The position numbers were made by a program, and so were the translations under genes. DNA of 52,948 nucleotides from Henriciella sp. Lineage in GTDB: Bacteria > Pseudomonadota > Alphaproteobacteria > Caulobacterales > Hyphomonadaceae. This document shows, one piece after another, positions 16,080 through 24,193 of this stretch. The DNA lies in the NCBI GenBank assembly GCA_012960415.1, contig DUBH01000019.1:1-52948 (forward strand), read 5' to 3'. Numbering within the stretch: the stretch's first letter is position 1; the number at the start of each line of letters is the position of its first letter. A model generated the notes under the pieces. It was not told the origin of the DNA. It saw nothing but the letters and a program-made list of their open reading frames with translations, and did no database searches.

Positions 16080-17363
16080 ATGCGCCGCGTAGTTATTACT
16101 GGAATCGGCCTGGTGTCACCGCTCGCAAATGGGCGCGAGGCAACCTGGGAGAGGCTCCTTGAGGGAAAGTCAGGGGCAGGTCCTATCGACCTGTTCGATA
16201 CAAAGGACGTGCCCTGCAAGATTGCCTGTCAGGTTCCATGGAATGATGGACGCGGCGGCGGCAGTGCCGACGATCCTCACTCATTCGATCCGGACAAGGC
16301 GGCGAGCGCCAAAGAGCGCCGTCGCATTGACGAGTTCATCCTGTATGCGCTCGCAGCCGCCGACGAATGTGTTGAGGATTCCGGCTGGAAGCCTGAAACC
16401 GACGAGCAGAAAGAGCGCACAGGCGTTCTGATCGGCTCGGGTATCGGTGGTCTCCAGTCCATCTACGACACCGCCATTACCCTGCACACACAGGGCGCAC
16501 GCCGCGTGAGCCCGTTCTTCATCCCGTCCGCACTGATCAACCTCGCTTCCGGCCAGGTTTCGATCCGTCACGGGTTCAAGGGGCCGAACCATTCTGTGGT
16601 GACGGCCTGTGCAACCGGTGCCCACGCCATCGGCGACTCAGCCCGTCTCATCCAGTATGGCGACGCGGACCTGATGCTTGCGGGCGGCGCAGAGGCTGTT
16701 ATCTGCGAGATCGGCATTGCCGGTTTCTGCGCGGCCAAGGCCATGTCCACCAACTTCAACGATACGCCTGAGAAAGCGTCACGTCCTTATGACAAGGACC
16801 GCGACGGCTTCGTCATGGGCGAAGGCGCGGCGATCCTGATGCTCGAAGAGTATGAGCATGCCAAGGCACGCGGCGCGAAGATCTATGCAGAGGTTGCAGG
16901 CTATGGCCTGACGGGTGATGCCTATCACATCACGGCGCCTGCCGAGGGCTCCGAGGGCGGCTACCGCGCCATGAAAATGGCGCTGGATCATTCCGGCCTC
17001 GACGTGAGCGATATCGATTACGTGAACACGCACGGCACTTCGACGCCGAAGGGCGACGAAGGCGAGATCGGCGCCGTCGAACGCCTGTTCGGTGAGCACG
17101 CGAAGAATCTGTCGCTGTCATCGACCAAGTCCGCTGTCGGTCACCTTCTGGGGGCTGCAGGTGCTATTGAGGGCGCTTTCTGTGCGCTTGCGTTGCGTGA
17201 CCAGATCATGCCGCCGACGCTCAATCTCGACAATCCAAGCGTCGACACGCAGATCGATCTCATTCCGCACAAGGCCAAGAAGGGCAAGGTTCGTGCAGCC
17301 ATGTCGAATTCCTTCGGTTTTGGCGGCACCAATGCGTGTCTTATCCTCAAACAGGCCGACTAG
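16080..17363 (+). CDS. fabF: Beta-ketoacyl-ACP synthase II
   Basis: Condensing enzyme of fatty-acid elongation. The start MRRVVITGIGLVSPL is typical. The catalytic triad is the Cys in VVTACATGAHAIGD near residue 178, the His in NTHGTSTPKGD near 320, and the His in KSAVGHLLGAAGAIEG near 357. The C-terminal glycine-rich FGFGGTNACLI is present. At 427 residues it is slightly longer than E. coli FabF (413) because of an insertion near residues 55-75 (GRGGGSADDPHSFDP), as in many alphaproteobacteria. FabF rather than FabB is supported by the position next to acpP and by the 427-residue length. Confidence 0.96.
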   Translation: MRRVVITGIGLVSPLANGREATWERLLEGKSGAGPIDLFDTKDVPCKIACQVPWNDGRGGGSADDPHSFDPDKAASAKERRRIDEFILYALAAADECVEDSGWKPETDEQKERTGVLIGSGIGGLQSIYDTAITLHTQGARRVSPFFIPSALINLASGQVSIRHGFKGPNHSVVTACATGAHAIGDSARLIQYGDADLMLAGGAEAVICEIGIAGFCAAKAMSTNFNDTPEKASRPYDKDRDGFVMGEGAAILMLEEYEHAKARGAKIYAEVAGYGLTGDAYHITAPAEGSEGGYRAMKMALDHSGLDVSDIDYVNTHGTSTPKGDEGEIGAVERLFGEHAKNLSLSSTKSAVGHLLGAAGAIEGAFCALALRDQIMPPTLNLDNPSVDTQIDLIPHKAKKGKVRAAMSNSFGFGGTNACLILKQAD

Positions 17364-17422
17364 TTCCCTAAGCGAAAAAGCTCAGGCAAGGTACGGCCAG
17401 CCTGTTTAGTGGGGGAGTAGAT

Positions 17423-18460
17423 ATGCGGTTCATCAAGGCGCTTCTGGCGATTGTATTCGTGCTGGCCATTGTTGGCGCAGCTGCGGCTGTTGGCGGCTGG
17501 TTCTGGCTGCAGAACGAAATTAGCGAACCGGGGCCGCTCGCAGAAAGCGCCGTGTTCGAAGTGCGCCAGGGCGACCATGTCAGCGGCGTTGCCCAACGGC
17601 TGGAAAGCCAGGGCATCATCTCCAATGCGGATGTGATGAAGCTTCATGCGCGGCTCTCTGAACAGCAGGCCGGGCTGAAGGTCGGTGAGTACGCCATTCC
17701 GCCGCGCGCCAGCATTGCCGGCATTCTGGAGCTGCTGGTGTCTGGCGATGTCATCACATATCGCATCACTGTGCCTGAGGGCCTCACGACGGCGCAGGTC
17801 CTTCGCATCGTAGAGAACCATCCGGAGCTTGAAGGCGACATGCCAGAGCGTGAGATTGGTGAAGGCACGCTCTTGCCCGACACCTATATTTTCTCGGCTG
17901 ACAAGTCGCGCACCGCCATGATCGAGCGGATGGAAAAGGCGCAGGATGACCTGCTCGAAGAGCTCTGGCCGCAGCGTGCCGATGATCTTCCAATCTCGAC
18001 CATCGAGGAGGCGATCATTCTCGCGTCCGTCGTCGAAAAGGAAACTGGCAGCGCCGATGAACGCCCGCTCGTGGCTGGCCTTTTCACCAACCGGTTGCGG
18101 CGCGGCATGCGCCTCGAAAGCGACCCGACGGTCATCTATGGCGTTTCGCGCGGCGAACCTCTTTACCGGACGCTGAACGGTCAGCGTGTGCGTCGCACGC
18201 TCTATCGCTCGGAGCTCGACCGGGTCACCGACTGGAACACGTATGAGATCGACGGTCTTCCGAAGACGCCGATCTGTAATCCAGGGCGAGACGCGATCGC
18301 GGCCGTGCTGGATCCGCCGGAAACCGATTACATCTTCTTCGTCGCCGATGGCACAGGCGGACATGCTTTTGCCGAAACGCTCTCGGAGCATAACCGCAAT
18401 GTCGCTGCCTATCGTGCCTATGAGCGGCGAGAGATTGCGCGTGAGCGAGGCCAGGAGTGA
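17423..18460 (+). CDS. mltG: Endolytic transglycosylase MltG
   Basis: Inner-membrane enzyme that cuts new glycan strands and so ends their growth. One N-terminal membrane helix (residues 7-29) is followed by a LysM-like region (VFEVRQGDHVSGVAQRLESQ) and the YceG catalytic domain. The catalytic glutamate is in ASVVEKETG near residue 206, followed by ESDPTVIYG. At 345 residues it has the usual length. GGGGGAG lies before the ATG. It follows fabF and overlaps yicC by four bases (GTGA), so it is read in one transcript with the following genes. Confidence 0.94.
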   Translation: MRFIKALLAIVFVLAIVGAAAAVGGWFWLQNEISEPGPLAESAVFEVRQGDHVSGVAQRLESQGIISNADVMKLHARLSEQQAGLKVGEYAIPPRASIAGILELLVSGDVITYRITVPEGLTTAQVLRIVENHPELEGDMPEREIGEGTLLPDTYIFSADKSRTAMIERMEKAQDDLLEELWPQRADDLPISTIEEAIILASVVEKETGSADERPLVAGLFTNRLRRGMRLESDPTVIYGVSRGEPLYRTLNGQRVRRTLYRSELDRVTDWNTYEIDGLPKTPICNPGRDAIAAVLDPPETDYIFFVADGTGGHAFAETLSEHNRNVAAYRAYERREIARERGQE

Positions 18461-19344
18461 GCGCACGCGTTTCATCAATGACAGGCTTTGCCAGGGTATC
18501 TGGCGAAGCAGACTGGGGCAGCTGGGCGATTGAAGCGAAAAGCGTCAATGGCCGCTCTCTCGATGTGCGCGTCAATGTACCCAGCGGGTTTGAAGAGGTG
18601 GAGCGCGCGATAAAGCAGGCGGCATCAAAGCTGTTTGCGCGCGGAAATATCCAGATCGGGCTGCGCATTGAAGTGTCTGGCGGCGCAGAGACGCTGAGCG
18701 TCAATCACGATGCGCTGCAGCAGTTGCTGCGAGCTTTCGAGACGGCTTCCGGGCGTGCCGCAGACCTTGGGGCGATCGCTTCGCTGATGAGCATCAAGGG
18801 CGTCGTGGAGACCGGCCAGAGCTCAACGCGCGCCGTAGCGAGTGAGGAGGCTGTCGCGGCTTTGCAGGCCGGCGGTGATGAACTGGTTACACAGCTCAAC
18901 GCAGCGCGTCTGGAAGAGGGCGCCGCGCTGGAAGAGATGCTCAGCGGGTATCTGACTGAGATGGCGCGTGTGGTGGATGAGGCTGAGGCGCTTGCAGCTG
19001 AGCAGCCGAAGCTGCTGAAGGCCCGGCTTGAGAAGCAACTCGCAGAGCTGGACGCCAGCGACAAGGTCGACGGCGAGCGGCTTGCGGCCGAGATTGCTCT
19101 GTCGGTCGCCAAGGCAGATGTGCGCGAGGAAATCGACCGGCTTCGGGCCCATATCGAAAGCGGCAGAGGCCTCCTCAAACAGGGGGGACCGATTGGCCGC
19201 AAACTTGATTTCCTGTCGCAGGAGTTCAACCGCGAGGCCAATACGCTCTGCTCAAAGTCGGCCAGCCTCGATTTGACGAATGCGGGACTCGCGCTCAAAG
19301 GGCTCGTAGATCAGTTCAAGGAGCAGGCAGCCAATGTCGAATAG
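18457..19344 (+). CDS. yicC: YicC family protein (stress-related endoribonuclease family)
   Basis: A 295-residue protein with the YicC-like N-terminal domain, starting with the signature SSMTGFARVSG and SVNGRSLDVRVN. The DUF1732 C-terminal domain ends in the diagnostic GRKLDFLSQEFNREANTLCS. E. coli YicC has been reported to be an endoribonuclease, and the pairing with gmk is widely conserved. The GTG start at 18457 overlaps the mltG stop by four bases. A later ATG at 18478 would begin exactly at MTGFAR but lacks a ribosome site. The gene overlaps gmk by 11 bases. Confidence 0.92.
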   Translation: MSARVSSMTGFARVSGEADWGSWAIEAKSVNGRSLDVRVNVPSGFEEVERAIKQAASKLFARGNIQIGLRIEVSGGAETLSVNHDALQQLLRAFETASGRAADLGAIASLMSIKGVVETGQSSTRAVASEEAVAALQAGGDELVTQLNAARLEEGAALEEMLSGYLTEMARVVDEAEALAAEQPKLLKARLEKQLAELDASDKVDGERLAAEIALSVAKADVREEIDRLRAHIESGRGLLKQGGPIGRKLDFLSQEFNREANTLCSKSASLDLTNAGLALKGLVDQFKEQAANVE

Positions 19345-19987
19345 CGGCCATCCGAAAGACGCAGGCGAGCGCAGGGGCCTGATGCTCGTCATTTCCTCTC
19401 CATCCGGCGCGGGCAAGACGACGCTTTGCCGGAAGCTGATGGAGGAGTTTTCCGATATCAAACTGTCGGTTTCTGCGACGACACGGCCAGAGCGGCCGGG
19501 AGAGGTCGACGGGAAGGACTATCACTTCAAGACCGTTGAAGAATTCCGCCTGATGATTGCGCAGCGCGAGTTCCTCGAATGGGCTCTGGTCTTCGATAAT
19601 CTGTATGGCACCCCGCGCGCAGATACCGAGGCGCTGCTTTCCAGCGGTCACGACGTCCTGTTCGATGTGGACTGGCAGGGCGCCGATGCGCTGCACGATC
19701 AGATGCCGCGTGATGTGGTGTCGGTCTTCATCCTCCCCCCGAGCATCGAGGCGCTGAAGTCGCGTCTTGCGGCGCGGCCCGGGTCGACTGACGAAATCGT
19801 CGAGAGGCGCATGCGCGATGCCAAGGCAGAAATGCGCCATTGGCGGCGCTACGACTATGCCATCGTCAATGATGACCTGGAGATTGCGTATCAGAGACTG
19901 AAGCGCATCCTGCTGGTCGAGCGTCTGAAGCGCCTGCGGCAGCTCAGCCTCGAAGACCATGTGCGCGAGCTGATGGGCGAGGCCTGA
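19334..19987 (+). CDS. gmk: Guanylate kinase
   Basis: Phosphorylates GMP to GDP. The P-loop SSPSGAGKTTLCRKL begins near residue 20. The GMP-binding segment has SVSATTRPERPGEVDGKDY, then FLEWALVFDNLYGTP and DVLFDVDWQGA, and the Arg-rich lid ends in VERRMRDAKAEM. At 217 residues it matches the family. Its ATG lies inside the last codons of yicC (11-base overlap), which suggests coupled translation. It closes the fab-mltG-yicC-gmk cluster. Confidence 0.96.
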   Translation: MSNSGHPKDAGERRGLMLVISSPSGAGKTTLCRKLMEEFSDIKLSVSATTRPERPGEVDGKDYHFKTVEEFRLMIAQREFLEWALVFDNLYGTPRADTEALLSSGHDVLFDVDWQGADALHDQMPRDVVSVFILPPSIEALKSRLAARPGSTDEIVERRMRDAKAEMRHWRRYDYAIVNDDLEIAYQRLKRILLVERLKRLRQLSLEDHVRELMGEA

Positions 19988-20042
19988 GCGGACACTGGCT
20001 GACTGAACAAGAGTTTAATTCACGGGGGGCGCGAGCCAATCC

Positions 20043-20966
20043 ATGACGACATATTTCAATAGCCGCACATCAGCGCTGGACGGCATCTATACCGCGCTCT
20101 TTCTCGCATCTGAGAAAATCTATGCCGAGTTGAAGAAGGGTGCCGGGCTCAAATTTGCGACATCAAGCAATGAGTCTGGTGACGATCAGATCGAACTCGA
20201 CGTCATCGCGGATGAGGCGTTTTTCAACGCACTCAAGACCGACAACAATGTGCGTTATGTCGTCTCTGAAGAGCGGCCCGGTCTGAACAGGATTTCCGAC
20301 GGTCCTTATAGCGTTGCGCTCGACCCCCTTGATGGGTCGAAATCTGCTCTCGTTGGCATTCCGTCCGGGGCGATATTTGCGATCTTCGAGAACGCCGAAA
20401 CCGATGCTGATTTCAACGGCAAGAATATCGTCAGTGGCGGCTTCTTTGTCTTCGGGATGAACCTTGAGGCCTACTTCGCCGATGGCGACAGGGTCTACAA
20501 AGGCCTGTTCGACGGGACAGACTGGACCGTCATGCCGATTGAGGGCGGGCTTCCTTCGGCCGACGTGCTGGCCATCAACGGGCAGAACCAGATGGTCTGG
20601 CCCGAATGGCTGCAACGCCATTATGCCAGCCTGCTCGACACGAAGGGCGGCACGGTAAAACCTCACAATATGCGCTGGTATGCCTCCATGGTGTCAGACA
20701 TGAAGCGCATGGTGCTGCAGGGCGGCCTGTTTGCTTACCCATCGGCCAACATCAAAGGGTATGAAGAAGGAAAGCTTCGCCTCGTCTACGAAGCCATTCC
20801 GATGGCTTTCCTGATTGAGGCGATGGGCGGCGCATCAACGAATGGCGAGCAGTCCATTCTGGATATGCCAGTTGAAAAGCTTCACCAGAAAACGCCTGTC
20901 TTCATCGGCGAGAAGAGCAAGATCGCTGCGGTCGAAGCGGCCCGGAAAGCCGGTCCGGCCAATTAA
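20043..20966 (+). CDS. fbp: Class 1 fructose-1,6-bisphosphatase
   Basis: Gluconeogenic phosphatase that removes the 1-phosphate of fructose-1,6-bisphosphate. The family metal site ALDPLDGSK is near residue 97, with upstream acidic ligands in SGDDQIELDVIADEAF and VSEERPG. The sugar-phosphate part has RWYASMVSDMKRMVLQGG and YEAIPMAFLIEAMGGAS. It has 307 residues; E. coli Fbp has 332, and the N-terminal AMP-binding region is shorter here, so allosteric AMP control may differ. GGGGGGCG precedes the start. It is 55 bases after gmk and converges on rsmA. Confidence 0.87.
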   Translation: MTTYFNSRTSALDGIYTALFLASEKIYAELKKGAGLKFATSSNESGDDQIELDVIADEAFFNALKTDNNVRYVVSEERPGLNRISDGPYSVALDPLDGSKSALVGIPSGAIFAIFENAETDADFNGKNIVSGGFFVFGMNLEAYFADGDRVYKGLFDGTDWTVMPIEGGLPSADVLAINGQNQMVWPEWLQRHYASLLDTKGGTVKPHNMRWYASMVSDMKRMVLQGGLFAYPSANIKGYEEGKLRLVYEAIPMAFLIEAMGGASTNGEQSILDMPVEKLHQKTPVFIGEKSKIAAVEAARKAGPAN

Positions 20967-20973
20967 GGTACGG

Positions 20974-21810
20974 TCAGGCTTTGGCGAGCGTTTCGGCCAG
21001 CGCCCTGAACTCATCCTGGGTCAGCGTTTCGGCGCGGGCGGTCGGGTCGATATTGCAGCTCTCCAGCCAGGTCGTCGCGTCGATTCCGCGCGTTTTGGCA
21101 AGCGCCTTCAGACTGGCGCGAAGCATCTTGCGGCGCTGACCAAAAGCGGCGGTCGAGACCTTCTCTAGCGTGTCGAGATCAGCAAAGCGTCTGTCGGGCG
21201 CTAGTGGGGTCAGCACGGCAACGGCGCTGTCGACCTTGGGCGGCGGCTTGAACGCACCGGGCGGCAGGGTGAAGGCAATATGGGCGTCGCAGACAGCGTG
21301 CGTGAGAACCGCCAGCCGGCCGTAGTGCGGCGTGCCCGGGCCAGCGACGATGCGCTCAGCCACTTCTTTCTGGAACATGAGCGCCATCTCACCGCGCCAG
21401 TCACCAGTCTTGAGCCAGTCGACCAGCAGGGGCGTGCCGACATTGTAGGGCAGGTTGGCGACGATCATCGCTGGCAGGCTACCACCGGACTCTTCGATGA
21501 TACTGATCCAGTTTATTTTACGGGCATCGCGCTGGTAAACGCGCAGGCGTCCATTTGCGGCTTCGGGCCAGGTTTCGAGGGCGCTGGCAAACCGCTCATC
21601 GGCCTCAACGCAAATCAGTTTGCCGACGCCTTCATTGAGGAGCGCGCGCGTCAGGCCGCCGGGGCCGGGCCCGACTTCGATCACTGTGCGCCCTTCGACA
21701 GGGCCGGATGCGAGCGCTGTGCGCCTCAATATGTCCGGGTCGAAAAGGAAGTGCTGACCGAGCGCCTTACGGGCAGGGGCTTCGGTAAGGCGCGGTGTTT
21801 CATCCGTCAT
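20974..21810 (-). CDS. rsmA: 16S rRNA (adenine(1518)-N6/adenine(1519)-N6)-dimethyltransferase
   Basis: KsgA/RsmA dimethylates two adjacent adenines in helix 45 of 16S rRNA late in 30S assembly. The N-terminal KALGQHFLFDPDIL is diagnostic. SAM-binding motif I is VIEVGPGPGGLTRALL, and the catalytic NLPYNVGTPLL holds the NxPY motif. I chose the ATG at 21810 (278 residues); a TTG at 21843 would add 11 poorly conserved residues. With the chosen start the gene overlaps pdxA by 11 bases. The order surA-pdxA-rsmA is conserved across proteobacteria. Confidence 0.95.
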   Translation of the reverse strand: MTDETPRLTEAPARKALGQHFLFDPDILRRTALASGPVEGRTVIEVGPGPGGLTRALLNEGVGKLICVEADERFASALETWPEAANGRLRVYQRDARKINWISIIEESGGSLPAMIVANLPYNVGTPLLVDWLKTGDWRGEMALMFQKEVAERIVAGPGTPHYGRLAVLTHAVCDAHIAFTLPPGAFKPPPKVDSAVAVLTPLAPDRRFADLDTLEKVSTAAFGQRRKMLRASLKALAKTRGIDATTWLESCNIDPTARAETLTQDEFRALAETLAKA

Positions 21811-22810
21811 GGCGTGCTCTTTGTGCGGCCATCTTGCTGGCAAGGCGGATTGCGGCGATCAGACTGTCTGGGCGCGCCTTGTTCTCGGCGGCTGCGTCAT
21901 AGGCTGTGCCATGGTCTGGACTGGTGCGGATGATGTGCAGGCCGAGCGTTGTGTTCACGCCGCCCCAAATGTCGAGCGTCTTTACGGGGATGAGGCCCTG
22001 ATCGTGGGTCATTGCGATCACGACATCGAAGCGGCCATCCAGCGTCTCTGCAAAGATCGTGTCCGCTGACCGCGCATCAGACACGTCGATGCCGTCCTTG
22101 CGTAGCTGGTCTGCGACCGGGTTGATGATGTCGCGCTCTTCAAGGCCGATCGTACCGCTCTCGCCCGCATGGGGGTTGAGGCCGGTCAGTCCGATACGAG
22201 GCATATCGATGCCGAAGTCGCGTGTCAGAGCCCGGGCGGTCGTGCGGATCACCGTCTCCAGCGCTGTCGGCGTCAGGTGATCGAGAATGCGCATGAGCGG
22301 CACATGGATGGTGGCGAGCGCCACCCGAAGCCCGCCGCCGACGAGCATCATGACGGGTGGGCTCGCCTGACCGGTCTCAGCCTCACAAAGCTCTGCCAGA
22401 TATTCGGTATGCCCCGGGTGACGAAAGCCAGCATTGTACAGCACGGCCTTCGAAATCGGGTTCGTGACGACGCCGCCAGCAAGGCCAGCGAAAGTGTCTG
22501 CCATGGCCCTGTCGATACTCTCGATGATGGCAGGGGCGAGCGCGCTATCCGGCGTGCCAGTTTTGAACGAGGGCAGGGAAGTGCCGAGCGGTAGGACGGG
22601 TAGCCTGTCCTTGAACACGCGCGCGGCATCGGCTGGACGTTCGATAATCGCCGCAGCGTCACCGTAAATAGCGGGATCACCTGTTACGTAGAAAGGCGTG
22701 GTGCCGGGGTTTGCAGACAGAATCTGCCAGGCGCGCAGCGTGATCTGTGGCCCGCAGCCAGCCGGGTCACCCATCGTGACGGCCAGCGGCAGGTCCTCAG
22801 GAATGGCCAT
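21800..22810 (-). CDS. pdxA: 4-hydroxythreonine-4-phosphate dehydrogenase
   Basis: NAD-dependent, metal-requiring enzyme of vitamin B6 synthesis. The N-terminal TMGDPAGCGPQI is the family signature. Metal ligands lie in GHTEYLAELC (His), in GLNPHAGESG (His), and in AMTHDQGLIPVK (His). The C-terminal GLHIIRTSPDHGTAYD binds substrate. At 336 residues it has the normal length. It lies 18 bases after the surA-like gene and overlaps rsmA, so the three are probably on one transcript. Confidence 0.95.
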   Translation of the reverse strand: MAIPEDLPLAVTMGDPAGCGPQITLRAWQILSANPGTTPFYVTGDPAIYGDAAAIIERPADAARVFKDRLPVLPLGTSLPSFKTGTPDSALAPAIIESIDRAMADTFAGLAGGVVTNPISKAVLYNAGFRHPGHTEYLAELCEAETGQASPPVMMLVGGGLRVALATIHVPLMRILDHLTPTALETVIRTTARALTRDFGIDMPRIGLTGLNPHAGESGTIGLEERDIINPVADQLRKDGIDVSDARSADTIFAETLDGRFDVVIAMTHDQGLIPVKTLDIWGGVNTTLGLHIIRTSPDHGTAYDAAAENKARPDSLIAAIRLASKMAAQRARHDG

Positions 22811-22828
22811 GGAGATGTCCGGACTGTT

Positions 22829-24073
22829 TTAGCTGCCGCGCTGGATGATCGTCGCTTCACGGCGCAGGTTACGCAGCGAACGCTGTGAGATCATTTGCAG
22901 CTCACGGCCGAATAGACGGTCTTCCATTTCCTCGCGGGTGGGCACAGCTGCGCCAGACTGGCGACGGTCGCAGACATACATGACGGCGAGCGTGCCAGAG
23001 GTCGCGAAGACCTGAGTTGGTTGACCGACACTGACTTCGGAAATCATGTTCTGGCCTTCGGCGCCGAGATCCTCGACGCGGATATCTGTCAGCTGATTGG
23101 CGCTTAGGTTCGGGTCGGCTTCCGCTGCCTCTACCGCCGCTTCACAGCTATTGGCTTGGCTTGCGGCTTCGCGGAGGGCGTCTTCCGAGCCGTCAACCAC
23201 GGCAAGGCGTACGAGATCCACTCGGGTCTCGAGCTCGTTCGGGTCGCGCTTGGCTTTGTAATTGATGAGGTAGATCCCGTCAGAAACCGTAATCGGCTCT
23301 GAAATGCCGGGATTGCTCATGTTGCGTATGGCTTCGGCAACTGTCGGGTCGATGTCATCGAGTGCCACCCAGCCCATATCGCCGCCGGCAGCAGATGTCG
23401 GTGCAGAAGAGAGGCGCTGCGCTGCCAGCGAAAATGGCGCACCGGCTTCGAGCTGCTCGAGAATGGTGCCAGCACCCTGAATGGCCTGCGCCTTGTCCTG
23501 TTCGGTCGGCGCATAGAGGAAGATTTCGTCCAGATTGTACTGGACCTGCGTCAGAGCATTGCGCTGCTGTTCGATGGCTTCGTCGATCTGGTTGCGCGAA
23601 ACGCGGATACGCGACCCATAGAGACCACCCATGATGCGGCGCCATGCGATCTCAGCGCGCATCTGATCTTCGAGGCTGGATGGATTCACGCCGGACTGAA
23701 GCAGAACGTTGACGAGACCATCGCGGTCGAGACCGGACTGGCGGGCCATGTCAGCAATCGCACGGTCGATGTCTTCCTGGGAAACTTCGACCTCGTATTC
23801 GGCCGCTTCCTGAAGCTGGAGCTTCTCGTCGATCAGCTCATCAAGAGCTTGCGAGGTAACCTGCTGGATCTGCTGCTGTGTTGGCTGCTGTGCGCCAAGC
23901 GTGAGAAGCAGAAGGCTGCCGCGCTCGCGCACATCGCTGTAGGAGATCGGCTGGTCGTTCACGATCGCGACGATGCCTTCGATCGTCTGCGTTTCGTCCT
24001 GCGCCATTGCTGGCGCTGAAAGCGAGCTGGCTGTGACGGCGACAAGCGCGGACGCCATAAGTGTTTTCATCAT
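22829..24073 (-). CDS. surA: SurA-like periplasmic peptidylprolyl isomerase
   Basis: Periplasmic chaperone and prolyl isomerase for outer-membrane barrel proteins. A signal peptide covers residues 1-24 (cleavage after AMA). The SurA N-terminal chaperone domain begins EGIVAIVNDQPISYSDV, and a PPIC-type domain runs about residues 180-290 with GDMGWVALDDIDP and ISEPITVSDGIYLI. E. coli SurA has two PPIase domains; here only one is clear, as in other alphaproteobacteria. The ATG at 24073 has GGAGG seven bases before it; a longer frame up to 24142 lacks the signal-peptide context. It follows lptD, a known SurA client gene, by 120 bases. Confidence 0.9.
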   Translation of the reverse strand: MMKTLMASALVAVTASSLSAPAMAQDETQTIEGIVAIVNDQPISYSDVRERGSLLLLTLGAQQPTQQQIQQVTSQALDELIDEKLQLQEAAEYEVEVSQEDIDRAIADMARQSGLDRDGLVNVLLQSGVNPSSLEDQMRAEIAWRRIMGGLYGSRIRVSRNQIDEAIEQQRNALTQVQYNLDEIFLYAPTEQDKAQAIQGAGTILEQLEAGAPFSLAAQRLSSAPTSAAGGDMGWVALDDIDPTVAEAIRNMSNPGISEPITVSDGIYLINYKAKRDPNELETRVDLVRLAVVDGSEDALREAASQANSCEAAVEAAEADPNLSANQLTDIRVEDLGAEGQNMISEVSVGQPTQVFATSGTLAVMYVCDRRQSGAAVPTREEMEDRLFGRELQMISQRSLRNLRREATIIQRGS

Positions 24074-24193
24074 CGCAAACCTCCAAGGTGACGCGGTAGA
24101 CGGTGCTGTTCCCTTGCCCGCGCGAAGCATACCCAGCATCACACCACGCGCAACGGTGCGCGATCAGTGAAGCTGGTTCCAGCCGGTACTGAT

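Noticed and set aside
17360-18478. Minus-strand open frame of 372 codons opposite mltG
   Set aside because: No motif, and it is exactly antisense to a full-length mltG with catalytic residues.
20940-20973. GCCGG-T-CCGGC palindrome between fbp and rsmA as a terminator
   Set aside because: The loop is one base and there is no T-run; it cannot form a stable intrinsic terminator.
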